This document shows positions 1 through 9,663 of a stretch of 64,000 nt of DNA, in pieces. The DNA comes from Myxococcus dinghuensis (GTDB lineage Bacteria; Myxococcota; Myxococcia; Myxococcales; Myxococcaceae). Below the pieces are notes generated by a model that was not told the origin of the DNA, did no database searches, and was given only the letters and a program-made list of their open reading frames with translations. The number at the start of each line of letters is the position of its first letter. Positions within the stretch are counted from its first letter, which is position 1. The stretch spans positions 124,001-188,000 of the forward strand of contig NZ_JAKCFB010000001.1 of NCBI RefSeq assembly GCF_024198235.1, in the 5' to 3' direction. Made by a program: the position numbers and the translations under genes.

Positions 1-629
1 TCTCCGAGGTCGGCCTGGCCGCCGCCCAGTCCAACCGGGGTGCGCGTCTGGCTCAGCGCGGCTCGGACAGCCTCACGCCCTCCGAGGGCAACACCATCCT
101 GGGGCGTCTGTTGGACGGGGAGGTCACGCAGCTCGCCGTCATGCTGCTCGACCTGGGCAAGTGGGTGGAGTTCCATCCGCGTGCGCGGTCCACACCCTGG
201 CTGGCGGACCTGGTTCCCGCGGGGACGGCGGGGAGCGCCCCGGCTTCGAGGGACGAGGCGTTGCTGGAGACGCTCCGGACGGCGACCCCGCGAGACGCGC
301 GGCTGGCCCTGGAGAAGTTCGTCCGCGAGCAGCTCGGACGGGTCCTGCGCCTCGACACCGCGCGCATCGACGTGGAGGCCCCGCTCCAGGGGCTGGGGCT
401 CGACTCCCTGATGGGCTTGGAGTTGCGCAACCGGCTGGCGTCCGGGTTGGGGCTGTCGCTCCCCGCGTCGCTCATCTGGAAGCACCCGACCCTGGATGCG
501 CTCTGTCTGCATCTCCAGGGCGAGGTCCTGGACCGCGCGCTGGCAGAGACGCTTGCGCCCCCCTCCGTGGGCGCCGCACCCGTGGTGGAGGACTCCTCCG
601 CCCACGACAACGAGGTCATCGTCCTATGA
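1..629 (+). CDS. Modular type I polyketide synthase, 3' end (KR tail + ACP), MxaB2-like
   Basis: This is the C-terminal part of a PKS module; the start lies outside the window. The reading frame is open from base 3. The first 60 residues (AAAQSNRGARLAQRG followed by a Leu-rich stretch) match the end of a ketoreductase domain. An acyl carrier protein follows, with the phosphopantetheine motif GLDSLMGLELRNRL and its Ser codon at 405-407. About 55 residues after the ACP are acidic and Pro/Ala-rich, as in a docking tail. The stop codon overlaps the start of the downstream NRPS gene (ATGA), so the two are translationally coupled and the chain is passed from this ACP to the NRPS. The pairing with an alanine-specific, reductase-ended NRPS suggests the last PKS of a myxalamid-type cluster, which is an inference from architecture. 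Confidence 0.9.
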   Translation, partial: SEVGLAAAQSNRGARLAQRGSDSLTPSEGNTILGRLLDGEVTQLAVMLLDLGKWVEFHPRARSTPWLADLVPAGTAGSAPASRDEALLETLRTATPRDARLALEKFVREQLGRVLRLDTARIDVEAPLQGLGLDSLMGLELRNRLASGLGLSLPASLIWKHPTLDALCLHLQGEVLDRALAETLAPPSVGAAPVVEDSSAHDNEVIVL

Positions 630-3600
630 GTATTCGGGAGCTGTTGGGCAACCTCGCGGCGCGCGGCGTGCGCCTGCGGGCGGAGGGCGACCGGCTGGTG
701 GTCGAGGCGGGCAAGGCCGTCCTGACGGCGGAGCTGCGGACCGCGCTCGTGACGAACAAGGCGGACATCCTCGCGTTCCTCCTGAGGCACACCGCGAGCG
801 CCGGAGGGACGGGCGCGCCCGTGTCGCCGCTCCCGAGGCCGGAGGTCATCCCCTTGTCCAGCGGCCAGGAGCGGCTCTGGTTCCTGGACCGCCTCTCTCC
901 GGGAACGGCCCAGTACAACGTCCACCTGGGCTTTCGGGTCCACGGCCCGCTCGACGCCTCGGCCTTGCGCTGGAGCCTGGACGCGTTGGTCCGGCGTCAC
1001 GAGATTCTGCGGACCACGTTCCCGGAGGTCGAGGGGAGTCCGCGGCAGGTCATCGCCGCGCCGGAGGTGGGCGCGACCCTGGACGTGGTGGACCTGCCGG
1101 TGCCGGACGTGTCACAGCGGGACGAGGCGCTCCAGCGGTGCTCGGCCACGCTGGCGCGACGTCCCTTCGACCTGTCGAAGGGGCCGCTCCTGCGCGTGAC
1201 GCTCGTCGCGATGGCACCCGAGGATTCCGGCCTCCTCGTGACGATGCACCACATCATGACGGACGGCTGGTCGCTGGGGGTCTTCATCCGGGAGTTGTCG
1301 GCGCTGTACGCGTCACGCGTGCGGGGGCAGGCGGAGGGACTGCCCCCCGTGTCGATGCAGTTCGCGGAGGCGGCGCTGCGCGAGCGGGAGTGGCTGGCGG
1401 GAGAGGAGGGGGCTCGGGAACGGGCGCATTGGAAGACGCGGCTCGAGGGCCTGCCTCCGCTCCAGCTCCCCGTGGACCACGCGGTCTCGGGAGCCACGCA
1501 ACATCGTGGCGAGAGCGTCCCCGTGGTCCTGTCCTCCTCGCTGGTGGAGGGACTCCAGCGGCTGGCCCACCAGGAGGGGTGCAGCCTCTTCATGGTGCTC
1601 CAGGCCGCGTTCGCCGTCTTGTTGCACCGCTACTCGGGGCAGCTCGACTTCGGCGTGGGGACGGTGACGGCGAGCAGGGGAGGCGTCGCGCCGGACCTCA
1701 TCGGCTTCGTCGCCAACACGCTCGTGCTGCGCTGCGAGCTGTCAGGCGACCCGTCCTTCTCGCGGTGGCTGACCCGGGTGCGTGAGACGGTGCTCGACGC
1801 GCAGGACCACCAGTCGCTGCCCTTCAGCGAGGTGGTGAAGGTCGTGGGCGCCTCGCGTGAAGGAGGGCTCAACCCGCTGGTGCGCGCTTGCTTCACGCTG
1901 GAGAACGTCCCGGCGCCCACGCTGGAGTTGCCGGGGGCGCGCTGGTCCTTCTTGAAGGGGGCTCCGGATGGCAGCGTGGAGGGCGTCGCCAAGTTCGAGC
2001 TCTCCCTCATCCTGGCCGCTGGAGCGCAGGGCCTCTTCGGCATGCTGGAATACTCGCGGGAGGTCTTCGAGCGCGCGACCGTCGAGCGGATGGTGGGGCA
2101 CCTGGGCGTGCTCCTGGAGGCCGTCGTCGCCCATCCGGAGACGCCGCTGTCGAAGCTCCCCCTGCTGACGCCCGAGGAGCGCGCGTGGCTGCTCGCGAAC
2201 AGCCACGGCCCGGTGCTCGGGGTGCCGCCCGCGTGCATGCACGAGCTCATCGAGGCCCAGGTGGAGCAGACGCCCGGGGCGGTGGCGGTGGTGAGCGGGC
2301 TGACGTCCCTGCGCTATGTGGACCTCAACCGCCGGGCGAACCAACTGGCCCACCATCTGCGCCGGCTGGGCATCCGGCCGGAGTCGCGGGTCGGCCTCTG
2401 CATGGAGCGGACGGAGGACCTCGTCATCGGCCTGCTGGCCATCCTCAAGGCGGGTGGGGCCTACGTGCCGTTGGACCCCGCATACCCGAAGGAGCGCCTG
2501 GCCCTCATCCTCGAGGACGCGCAGGTCCCCGTCCTGCTCACCCAGCAACGCCTCACGCCGGAGCTGCCGGCGACGCGGGCGCGCGTGGTGTGCATCGACG
2601 CGGAGCGGGCGGCCATCGCGGACGAGCCCGAGACGAACCCCGAGCGGACCACGACTCCGGCGTCGCTCGCGTACCTCATCTACACCTCCGGCTCCACGGG
2701 GCGACCCAAGGGCGTGATGATCGACCACCGCAACGCGGTGGCCTTCCTGCGGTGGGCGCTCGGCGTCTTCTCGCCCAGGGCGCTGTCGGGGACGCTGGCC
2801 TCGACGTCCATCTGCTTCGACTTGTCCGTCTTCGAGCTCTTCACGCCCCTGTGCTGCGGCGCGAAGGTCATCGTCGCGAGGAACGCGCTGGAGCTGCCCG
2901 ACCTGCCCGCGGCGGAGGAGGTGACGCTCATCAACACCGTGCCCTCGGCCATGGGCGCGCTCCTGAGGGGCGGCGGGGTGCCGCGGTCGGTGGCCACCGT
3001 GAACCTCGCGGGCGAGGCGCTCGCCGGCACCCTGGTCGATCAGCTCCACGCGCTCGGCCACGTCCAGGACGTGTTCAATCTCTACGGGCCGAGCGAGACG
3101 ACCACCTACTCGACGTTCACCCGCGTGGAGCGGGGCCAGACGCCCACCATCGGCAGGCCGGTCGGGAACACCCAGGTCTACGTGCTGGACGTGAACCGGG
3201 AGCCCACGCCCATGGGGGTCCCCGGTGAGGTCTTCATCGGTGGACACGGGGTCGCGCGGGGCTACCTGGGCCGGCCGGAGCTGACGGCCGAGCGGTTCGT
3301 CGCGTCTCCGTTCGACGAAACCTCCGACGCGCGCCTGTACCGGACGGGGGACCTGGCGCGGTGGTTGCCGGATGGGCAGCTCGAGTACCTGGGCCGGATG
3401 GACCACCAGGTGAAGCTCCGGGGCTTCCGCATCGAGCTGGGAGAGATTGGCGCGACGCTGCTGGGGCACCCGGGCGTGCGCGACGCCGTGGTCGTCGTCC
3501 GGGACGAGCAACTGGTGGCCTACGTCGTGGGCCGGGAGGGGAGGGCGCCCGCGCCGGCCGAGCTGCGCGACCACCTGAAGTCCAGGCTGCCCGAGTACAT

Positions 3601-5158
3601 GGTCCCCTTCGTGTTCGTGGGGCTGGACGCCCTGCCGCTCACGCCGAATGGAAAGGTGGACCGGGCCGCGCTCCCGGCACCGTCCGGTCAGGGACTCGGG
3701 GAGGCGAAGGGCCATGTCGCGCCGAGGACGCCGTCGGAGGGGCTGCTGGCGGACATCTGGCGGCAGGTCCTCCGCGTGGAGCGCGTGGGCGCGCTGGACC
3801 ACTTCTTCGAGCTCGGCGGGCACTCGCTGCTGCTCTACCGCGTGCTCGTCCTGGCGCGCGCGCGGACGGGCGTGGACGTCCCGCTGAGGGCCCTGCTGCA
3901 GTCGCCGACGTTGGAGGAGATGGCCCGGACGCTCGACGCCGCCAAGGCGGGGACGCTGCCCGTCCACGACACCCTGGCCCTGATGGAGGCGGACGCCGTG
4001 CTGGACTCCGCGCTGGTGCCGGGGGCGGCGCGGCCGCCGCGCTCGGGGCCGGCGAGGACCGTGCTGCTGACGGGCGCCACGGGCTTCCTCGGGGCGTTCC
4101 TGTTGGAGGAGCTCTGCCGGAAGACCCAGGCGCGCATCCTCTGCCTGGTGCGCGCGGCGTCCGAGGAGGAGGGACGGCTCCGGCTGCGCAAGAACCTGGA
4201 GCGCTACGCCCTGTGGCGCGAGGAGCTGGCGTCGCGCATCGTGCCGGTCCGCGGGGACATCGCCGAGCCGTTGCTCGGCCTCTCCGAGGCGGAGTTCCAG
4301 CGACTGTCGGAAGAGGTGGACGCCGTCTACCACAACGGCGCGCTCGTCAACTTCATCTACCCCTATGAGTCCATGCGCGCGGCGAACGTGCACGGGACAC
4401 GGGAGATCCTCCGCCTGGCGCTGCGCACGCGCCTCAAGCCGCTGCACTACGTCTCCACGGTGTCGGTGCTGCCCGTGGGGCGGGCGCTCCCCATCCGGGA
4501 GGACGAGCCGCTGGAGGGCCCCGCGAGCCTCGTGGGCGGCTATGCCCAGAGCAAGTGGGTGGCCGAGAAGCTCGTGCGCGAGGCCTCCCGTCGTGGCCTG
4601 CCGGTGACCCTCCATCGCCCGGGGCGGGTGACCGGGCACAGCCGGACGGGCGCCTGGAACACGGATGACCTCGTGTGCAGGACGCTCAAGGGATGTGTCC
4701 GCCTGGGGAGCGCGCCCCGCGTCGAGGCCCTGCTCGACGTGACGCCGGTCGACTACGTGAGCAGCGCCATCGTGGACCTGTCGCTGCGCCCGGAGTCGAC
4801 AGGACAGACCTTCCACCTCGTCAATCCCCACTTCGTCCGCGCGGACGAGATGTGGAGTCATCTGCGGGAGTTCGGCTACGGGCTGAGGATCCTCCCCTAC
4901 GACGAGTGGCTCTCCGAGCTGGGCCACGCGGCGCCGGCGGACAGCGAGCTGGGGGACCTGTTCATGTTCCTCCAGCAGGTCCCGCCCGAGGACCGGAGCG
5001 TGGGGGGCCCGCGCATGGTGGTGTGTGACAGCGGGCACACCTTGAAAGCGCTGGGCGCGACGGGGACGCCTTGCCCGCCAGCGGATGCGTCCCTGATTTC
5101 GACGTACCTCTCGGCGCTCGTGGGGAGCGGCTTCCTCGCGGCGCCCGGCCCGACGTGA
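626..5158 (+). CDS. mxaA: NRPS C-A-PCP-reductase, alanine-type, MxaA-like terminal module
   Basis: A 1510-residue terminal module. Residues 1-55 resemble a TubC-type N-terminal docking domain. A condensation domain follows (HHIMTDG, His208/His209/Asp213), then an adenylation domain (YTSGSTGRPKG from residue 686; NLYGPSETTTYST; YRTGDLARW; NGKVDR), a PCP (FFELGGHSLLL, Ser1067) and a thioester reductase (TGATGFLG from 1149; Tyr1306/Lys1310 in YAQSK). Pocket residues read by eye give D-L-F-N-N-A-L-T-Y-K, a code I associate with alanine. The reductase would release the chain as an aldehyde or alcohol with NAD(P)H. Known family: myxalamid MxaA has this architecture and yields the alaninol end. The upstream PKS stop overlaps its ATG. 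The first amide step is with the PKS-bound polyene, by inference. Confidence 0.9.
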   Translation: MSIRELLGNLAARGVRLRAEGDRLVVEAGKAVLTAELRTALVTNKADILAFLLRHTASAGGTGAPVSPLPRPEVIPLSSGQERLWFLDRLSPGTAQYNVHLGFRVHGPLDASALRWSLDALVRRHEILRTTFPEVEGSPRQVIAAPEVGATLDVVDLPVPDVSQRDEALQRCSATLARRPFDLSKGPLLRVTLVAMAPEDSGLLVTMHHIMTDGWSLGVFIRELSALYASRVRGQAEGLPPVSMQFAEAALREREWLAGEEGARERAHWKTRLEGLPPLQLPVDHAVSGATQHRGESVPVVLSSSLVEGLQRLAHQEGCSLFMVLQAAFAVLLHRYSGQLDFGVGTVTASRGGVAPDLIGFVANTLVLRCELSGDPSFSRWLTRVRETVLDAQDHQSLPFSEVVKVVGASREGGLNPLVRACFTLENVPAPTLELPGARWSFLKGAPDGSVEGVAKFELSLILAAGAQGLFGMLEYSREVFERATVERMVGHLGVLLEAVVAHPETPLSKLPLLTPEERAWLLANSHGPVLGVPPACMHELIEAQVEQTPGAVAVVSGLTSLRYVDLNRRANQLAHHLRRLGIRPESRVGLCMERTEDLVIGLLAILKAGGAYVPLDPAYPKERLALILEDAQVPVLLTQQRLTPELPATRARVVCIDAERAAIADEPETNPERTTTPASLAYLIYTSGSTGRPKGVMIDHRNAVAFLRWALGVFSPRALSGTLASTSICFDLSVFELFTPLCCGAKVIVARNALELPDLPAAEEVTLINTVPSAMGALLRGGGVPRSVATVNLAGEALAGTLVDQLHALGHVQDVFNLYGPSETTTYSTFTRVERGQTPTIGRPVGNTQVYVLDVNREPTPMGVPGEVFIGGHGVARGYLGRPELTAERFVASPFDETSDARLYRTGDLARWLPDGQLEYLGRMDHQVKLRGFRIELGEIGATLLGHPGVRDAVVVVRDEQLVAYVVGREGRAPAPAELRDHLKSRLPEYMVPFVFVGLDALPLTPNGKVDRAALPAPSGQGLGEAKGHVAPRTPSEGLLADIWRQVLRVERVGALDHFFELGGHSLLLYRVLVLARARTGVDVPLRALLQSPTLEEMARTLDAAKAGTLPVHDTLALMEADAVLDSALVPGAARPPRSGPARTVLLTGATGFLGAFLLEELCRKTQARILCLVRAASEEEGRLRLRKNLERYALWREELASRIVPVRGDIAEPLLGLSEAEFQRLSEEVDAVYHNGALVNFIYPYESMRAANVHGTREILRLALRTRLKPLHYVSTVSVLPVGRALPIREDEPLEGPASLVGGYAQSKWVAEKLVREASRRGLPVTLHRPGRVTGHSRTGAWNTDDLVCRTLKGCVRLGSAPRVEALLDVTPVDYVSSAIVDLSLRPESTGQTFHLVNPHFVRADEMWSHLREFGYGLRILPYDEWLSELGHAAPADSELGDLFMFLQQVPPEDRSVGGPRMVVCDSGHTLKALGATGTPCPPADASLISTYLSALVGSGFLAAPGPT

Positions 5159-5163
5159 GACCG

Positions 5164-5550
5164 ATGTCCCTCATCGCCCAGCTCGACCACCTCGTCCTGA
5201 CCTGCGTCGACGTGGAGGCCACCACACGCTTCTACACGCAGATTCTGCGCATGCGGCTGGAGACCTTCGGCGAGAACCGGCTGGCCTTCCGGTTCGGCGA
5301 GCAGAAGCTCAACGTCCATGTGCGTGGCCGTGAGATTCGCCCGCATGCGCACCTTCCCGTGCCGGGCGCCCTGGACCTGTGCTTCATCACCACCGTTCCC
5401 CTCGACCAGGTCATCGAACACCTGAAGGCCTGCTCATGGCCCATCGTCGAGGGGCCGGTGGAGAGGACCGGGGCGACGGGGAGGCTGCGCTCGGTCTACC
5501 TCCGAGACCCCGACCTGAACCTCGTCGAACTCTCCGAGCGCATCGACTGA
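5164..5550 (+). CDS. VOC (glyoxalase/dioxygenase fold) protein
   Basis: A 128-residue protein of the vicinal-oxygen-chelate superfamily. It opens with the beta-alpha unit LDHLVLTCVDVEATTRFY and closes with YLRDPDLNLVELSE, the usual C-terminal strand with its metal-binding Glu. The fold serves glyoxalases, thiol transferases and ring-cleaving dioxygenases, and the substrate cannot be read from sequence. The ATG lies only five bases after the stop of the NRPS gene, so it is probably the last gene of that operon, though it may just read through from it. No signal peptide is seen. A role in the polyketide pathway is possible but unsupported. Confidence 0.8.
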   Translation: MSLIAQLDHLVLTCVDVEATTRFYTQILRMRLETFGENRLAFRFGEQKLNVHVRGREIRPHAHLPVPGALDLCFITTVPLDQVIEHLKACSWPIVEGPVERTGATGRLRSVYLRDPDLNLVELSERID

Positions 5551-5809
5551 TGCCTCCGCCAGGGTGAAGTGGCGCTGCAATGATTTGACTGGCGCGAAGG
5601 CAGCGTCAGCGCCGCTCCAGCCTCCGGCAATCTCAGACAACGAGAGCGCAGTCTCTGGGATGTGGGTCCCGCACTCCAACGTGAAGTCCTCTCCAGAAGG
5701 GCTTTTGTTTGTCTGGGAGTCCATGTCATGAGGGCCGCGCGTCGACGGTTCCTCCTGATGTGAGGGAATGGTCCCTCCCGGCGGGCCCGTCTCGCTCGGG
5801 AGGGGACAC
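5551..5809. other. Intergenic, no convincing gene
   Basis: This stretch has somewhat lower GC than its neighbours. A minus-strand frame opens with MDSQTNKSPSGEDF near 5724 and runs back into the VOC gene, but it lacks a clear ribosome site and the codon bias of neighbouring genes. I see no terminator with a T-run. It presumably carries the promoter of the secreted protein at 5810. Confidence 0.4.
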
Positions 5810-7378
5810 ATGCATCTGGGATTGAAGCGTTGGAGCGGTGTCGTGCTGGCGCTCGCGCTGGCGGTGGTGCTGGGCATGCCGGCGGAGTCGGGGGCGGACC
5901 TGCCCTATCCGACGCGCAGCGCATACCGCATCAAGAGCATCCAGCCGGACTTCTGGACCAACTTTGACGAAGTCGCGGGCAACAACACGGGCGGCGTGGT
6001 CATGAACCTGGTCTGGCTGGCCTGGGAGCCGGAGGTGAAGCTGCCGCCCTGTTCCGCCGGACAGGTGGAGTACGGCGGGCGCTGTTTCACGGTGGATGTC
6101 CGGACGGATAACGCCATCCGTGATTGGACGGCGCGCGGGTTGGTGGTGACGGCGGTGGTGTACGGCGTGCCGGCCTGGGCGCGCACGGGGCGCGTCTGCA
6201 CTCCGACCACGCCGGACTTCGCCATGTTCTGCGCGCCGAACGACCCGGCGGACTATGGCCGCTTCGTCGGCATGCTGGCCAAGCGCTATGACGGCCTCGG
6301 CGGCAACGGCCGCATCGCGGACTTCGTCATCCACAACGAGGTCAACGCCAACGAGTGGTTCGACATCGGCTGTGGCCAGGGCGCGGGCGCGTGCAACGTC
6401 ACCGCGTGGCTGGACACGTACGCCGCCAACTACAACGCCGCCTACGACCAGGTGATGACCTGGCAGCCCTCCGCGAAGGTGCTCATCCCCCTGACGCACC
6501 ACTTCGGCTCGCACTTCGACTTCCCGGCCATCGACAGCCCGATCCTCTCCGGCGAGACGTTCCTGACCGGCTTCGCGGCGCGCGTGGGCTCGCGCGCGTG
6601 GCGCGTGGCCTATCACCCGTACGCGCCGGACCTGTTCAAGCCGCAGTTCTCCGCGCTCGACTATCCGCACGTGACCTACGGGAACATCGGCATCCTGGCG
6701 GGCTGGCTGCGCAAGACGTTCCCGTCGCGGCCGCACACGTGGGAGATCCAGTTGACGGAGAGCGGCGTCCACTCGGCCTCGCCCCAGTCCTCGGAGAGCG
6801 CGCAGCAGGCGGCCATCTGCGACTCCTTCCGCAACGTGCTGGGGACGCCCGGCATCGAGAACTACATCTACCACCGGCTGGTGGACAACACGATGGAGGC
6901 CGGGCTGATGCTGGGGTTGCGCCGCGTGGACGGCAGCCCGAAGCCTTCGTGGGGGACCTGGGCGCTGGCCAACCGCAACGACCTGAACCCGCCCCAACTG
7001 TCGTGCGGCTTCGAGAACCTGCCGTACACGCGGCTGCAACGCAGCTACCACACCACGAAGGGCCACTGGGTGTCGTCGCGGCTCCCGCCCCCGGGCTTCA
7101 CGTCGGAGGGCTCGGTTCGCCTGTGGCGTGACCCGGTCGCGGGCACCCGCCTGCTGTACGAGTGCCGGGTGGGCGACCACAACCTCATCAGCCCGGATGT
7201 GAACTGCGAGGGCCAGATGGCCATGGGCCCGGTGGGCTACATCCACACCTCGCAGGTGGCGGGCTCGGCGCCGCTCTACCGCTGCCGCACCACCTCCGGA
7301 CTGGACCACTTCGTCTCCCCCGCCGCCAACTGCGAGGGACACGTCACGGAGCAGCTCCTGGGCTACGCCTTCCCGTGA
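5810..7378 (+). CDS. Secreted glycoside-hydrolase-like protein (DUF5722-type barrel + DUF5648-like C-terminus)
   Basis: A 522-residue protein with a signal peptide (residues 1-29, [13 protein letters not shown] core). I chose the ATG at 5810 because it follows GGGAGGGGAC and begins the signal sequence. The body resembles a clan GH-A TIM barrel: the HNEVN motif (Glu177) would hold the acid/base, and LTESG (Glu317) on a late strand would hold the nucleophile. This is typical of DUF5722-like proteins. Residues 405-522 hold two or three repeats with paired Cys (for example [12 protein letters not shown]), as in DUF5648 lectin-like domains. Substrate and activity are unknown. It is convergent with the protease gene at 7398. 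Confidence 0.7.
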   Translation: MHLGLKRWSGVVLALALAVVLGMPAESGADLPYPTRSAYRIKSIQPDFWTNFDEVAGNNTGGVVMNLVWLAWEPEVKLPPCSAGQVEYGGRCFTVDVRTDNAIRDWTARGLVVTAVVYGVPAWARTGRVCTPTTPDFAMFCAPNDPADYGRFVGMLAKRYDGLGGNGRIADFVIHNEVNANEWFDIGCGQGAGACNVTAWLDTYAANYNAAYDQVMTWQPSAKVLIPLTHHFGSHFDFPAIDSPILSGETFLTGFAARVGSRAWRVAYHPYAPDLFKPQFSALDYPHVTYGNIGILAGWLRKTFPSRPHTWEIQLTESGVHSASPQSSESAQQAAICDSFRNVLGTPGIENYIYHRLVDNTMEAGLMLGLRRVDGSPKPSWGTWALANRNDLNPPQLSCGFENLPYTRLQRSYHTTKGHWVSSRLPPPGFTSEGSVRLWRDPVAGTRLLYECRVGDHNLISPDVNCEGQMAMGPVGYIHTSQVAGSAPLYRCRTTSGLDHFVSPAANCEGHVTEQLLGYAFP

Positions 7379-7397
7379 GCTTTCGGGGCGGACGGCC

Positions 7398-8159
7398 TCA
7401 GCGCTCGACGATGTCCTCGTCGACGAGGTACTCGGACGCGTCGACGATGGACCGCGTCGTCCAGCCCCGGTTCGCCCCGCCGCCGTCCGTCGAGCAGTCT
7501 CCGTCGGTGTGGATGCCCACCACGTAGCCCTGACGGTTGAGCACGCCCGCGCCGGAGCTGCTCACCAGCGTGTCCAGGTCCGTGTAGTAGAGGCGCTGGT
7601 TGCAGGAGTCGAGGAACCGTCCCTCGGCGATGACCTTGGGATGTCCACGGGGGTGCTGGATGATGGCCAGCCTCTCCGTGGGCACCGTGGACAGCAGGGT
7701 CGGGGTGACGGCGGGGAGCGTGTCCGGCGCGATGAGCGCGTAGTCCGGCGACTCCGACCGCTCGATGACGGTCCCCTCCGTCACCAGCTCGTCACCGTCC
7801 GGGTCCTCCTCGAAGTTGAACACCAGCACCGAGCGGTCCCCGAGCCCCACGCAGTGGCCCGCGGTGAGCACCACGGGGCCCGCGCTCGCCTCGATGAGCG
7901 TGCCGGTGCACCGCCCGTCGATGAAGACGACGGCGTCCTCCCGGTCCACGACGTCCGCGAACAGGCCGGTGTAGCGGTTGACAGGGGTGAACTCGAGCGT
8001 CGGGCCACACTGGGCCTGGCCGCTCACTTCCGGAAGCTCCGGCTCCTCACAGACCTGGGGAGCCGGGGGCACCGCGTCCTCGCCACAGGCCACGAGGACC
8101 AGGAGCGCGGTGCCCGCCAACCGCGCGCCCCACGAGGTCAGAACGGATTCATGGGGCAC
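7398..8159 (-). CDS. Trypsin-like serine protease, lipoprotein
   Basis: A 253-residue protein with a GTG start, a short hydrophobic signal and lipobox LVAC (Cys25). The chymotrypsin-fold triad is readable as His102 (LTAGHC), Asp139 (SPDYALI) and Ser202 (SSSGAGV). The usual GDSGGP around the Ser is replaced by SSSGAG, which is seen in distant trypsin-like peptidases. It lies ten bases downstream of the M57 metalloprotease gene on the same strand, so the two proteases are probably co-transcribed and both exported to the cell surface. The target is unknown; nutrient digestion or predation are plausible in a myxobacterium. Confidence 0.85.
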   Translation of the reverse strand: MPHESVLTSWGARLAGTALLVLVACGEDAVPPAPQVCEEPELPEVSGQAQCGPTLEFTPVNRYTGLFADVVDREDAVVFIDGRCTGTLIEASAGPVVLTAGHCVGLGDRSVLVFNFEEDPDGDELVTEGTVIERSESPDYALIAPDTLPAVTPTLLSTVPTERLAIIQHPRGHPKVIAEGRFLDSCNQRLYYTDLDTLVSSSGAGVLNRQGYVVGIHTDGDCSTDGGGANRGWTTRSIVDASEYLVDEDIVER

Positions 8160-8169
8160 GCGGGTCCTC

Positions 8170-8943
8170 TCAGTACAGGTAGTTCAGCGCGGTGATGTCG
8201 CTGCTGGTGAAGTTACCCGTCTCCGTGGAGCGGAAGCACGAGTTCATGATGGAGCCGCCCACGGTCGCCGTGTTGGGCGTGCCGGGGATGAGGATGGCGC
8301 CCACGCCGGCCGTGCCCTCGTTGGTCGCCGAGCCGCCGCAGCTGATGGCGCGGTTGTAGTAGTCCGAGTGACGGAAGCCGATGCAGTGACCGATCTCGTG
8401 GGTGATGACGTGCTCGGCCACGGCCGCGCTGTAGCTGCTCAGGCCCGTGCCGATGTTGATGGTGCCGTAGGGCTGCCCGCCGGAGGGGAAGCCCGCGGAG
8501 CCGCCCGCGCCCGTCGTGGTCGCGGCGGTGATGTTCGCGTTGCAGCCCGTGGTGGGGCCGCGCGCGAAGGTCAGCACCAGACCGCGCTGGTTGTAGTTCA
8601 GGATGGCGGCGTCCAGGCCCGCGCTCAGGCGCGCGTTGGCGTTGAAGGCCGACGTGGGGTTGATGCAGATCTTCTTCGTGCCGGTGACCAGGTTGGTCGT
8701 GCGGTACTGCTCCTGGGTCACCAGGTCCGTCTGCAGCATCTCGCGCGAGGCCTCGAGCGTCACGTGGCTGTCGCGGCCCACGTACACCTGGCCATCCGCC
8801 TCCATGATGTCGTTGAGGGGGAAGCCCGCCTCGACCAGGTTGGAGATGATCTCCTCGTTCTGGCTCTGCGGCGCGGAGTCGTTTCCGCAACCGGCCATCA
8901 GCGCGCCACAGCTCACCGCGAGGACTGCCGCTCTCTTGAACAT
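8170..8943 (-). CDS. M57-family (HEIGH) zinc metalloprotease, lipoprotein
   Basis: A 257-residue protein. The ATG at 8943 is preceded by GAGGAA at good spacing and starts a lipoprotein signal (LMAGC, Cys19). The zinc motif HEIGHCIGFRH (His182, Glu183, His186, His192) fits the HExGHxxGxxH metzincin pattern of the dual-action HEIGH (M57) family. A late Met-containing turn (SIMNSC) is consistent with the Met-turn. The N-terminal 60 residues (NEEIISNLVEAGFP onwards) look like the family's usual lead segment. First gene of a two-gene protease unit with the trypsin-like protein. Confidence 0.88.
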   Translation of the reverse strand: MFKRAAVLAVSCGALMAGCGNDSAPQSQNEEIISNLVEAGFPLNDIMEADGQVYVGRDSHVTLEASREMLQTDLVTQEQYRTTNLVTGTKKICINPTSAFNANARLSAGLDAAILNYNQRGLVLTFARGPTTGCNANITAATTTGAGGSAGFPSGGQPYGTINIGTGLSSYSAAVAEHVITHEIGHCIGFRHSDYYNRAISCGGSATNEGTAGVGAILIPGTPNTATVGGSIMNSCFRSTETGNFTSSDITALNYLY

Positions 8944-9663
8944 TTGAGTTTCCTCTGATGCAACGGGGGGACACGCCGCCGCCTGACCTTCCATCAGCCG
9001 CGGACGGCGTGCCGGGCCTGTGAGCAACTGTCGGGCCATTCCCAGTTCAAGAGAGGGAAACCTAGCTTTAAAAGAAAGGCCTGGAGTGTCCGTGCTCCAG
9101 GTGGGGGTGCCCGCTCGTAAAGGGACGTGACAGCGGGCGCGGTAAGCGGCTGGTTTGACGGTGCTTTCGGCCCATCGAGGGGGGCGCCTGGATTTTGGAC
9201 AGGGGGTGTCTTTGAATCAGTCAATTGCCCTGGGGTCGTGGATACCCGCGATGAGACAGGGCCCGGCGCGCGCCTGCGCGTGAACGAATGTTCGGCTCGC
9301 CGCCGTGCGTTGGCGTCGATGCTCGCGACGCGGTGCGCATGTTTCACCGTGAGCCAAGGAATACGAACGCCACGGATCGTCCCAGCGCCGTTCGCGCGGA
9401 GAGTGATGACGGGCGTCGCGCTGGCAGTGCCAGCGGTGGGCGGGGACGGAGGCGCGCGTGGGTGAAACATCGAGACGGATGATACATGCGCCGCCACGGC
9501 CCGGTGGCACGTCGCCTGCTCCGGCCCGGGCGGGGGCCTCGGCGCCGCTCCGGGCGGGCCCGCTCCCCGCGCGAGCCCGGCATCCGGGGCACGCGTCCTG
9601 GCGCGGGGTGCTATAGGGGGCGCTGGGGCGCGGCGTCGTGCCTCAGAGGGGGAGTTCAAGGAA
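8944..9663. other. 720-bp divergent intergenic region
   Basis: I find no convincing gene in this stretch. Short open frames on both strands are arginine-rich and lack ribosome sites. It separates divergent units (protease pair on minus, zinc-ribbon gene on plus) and must hold both promoters. A CTATAG element at 9611-9616, about 47 bases before the next start, resembles myxobacterial minus-10 boxes. No repeats of note were seen. Confidence 0.4.

Noticed and set aside
1742-5038. 1098-residue open frame on the minus strand opposite the NRPS
   Set aside because: It mirrors the NRPS codons; the translation is Arg/His/Gln-rich with no domain, as expected for an antisense shadow in very GC-rich DNA.
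5434-5877. Minus-strand frame containing MDSQTNKSPSGEDF
   Set aside because: It overlaps the VOC gene in antisense and the start of the secreted protein, with no ribosome site; a decayed gene cannot be excluded.
9127-9465. 112-residue plus-strand frame in the intergenic region
   Set aside because: Arg-rich, no ribosome site and no similarity that I recognise.
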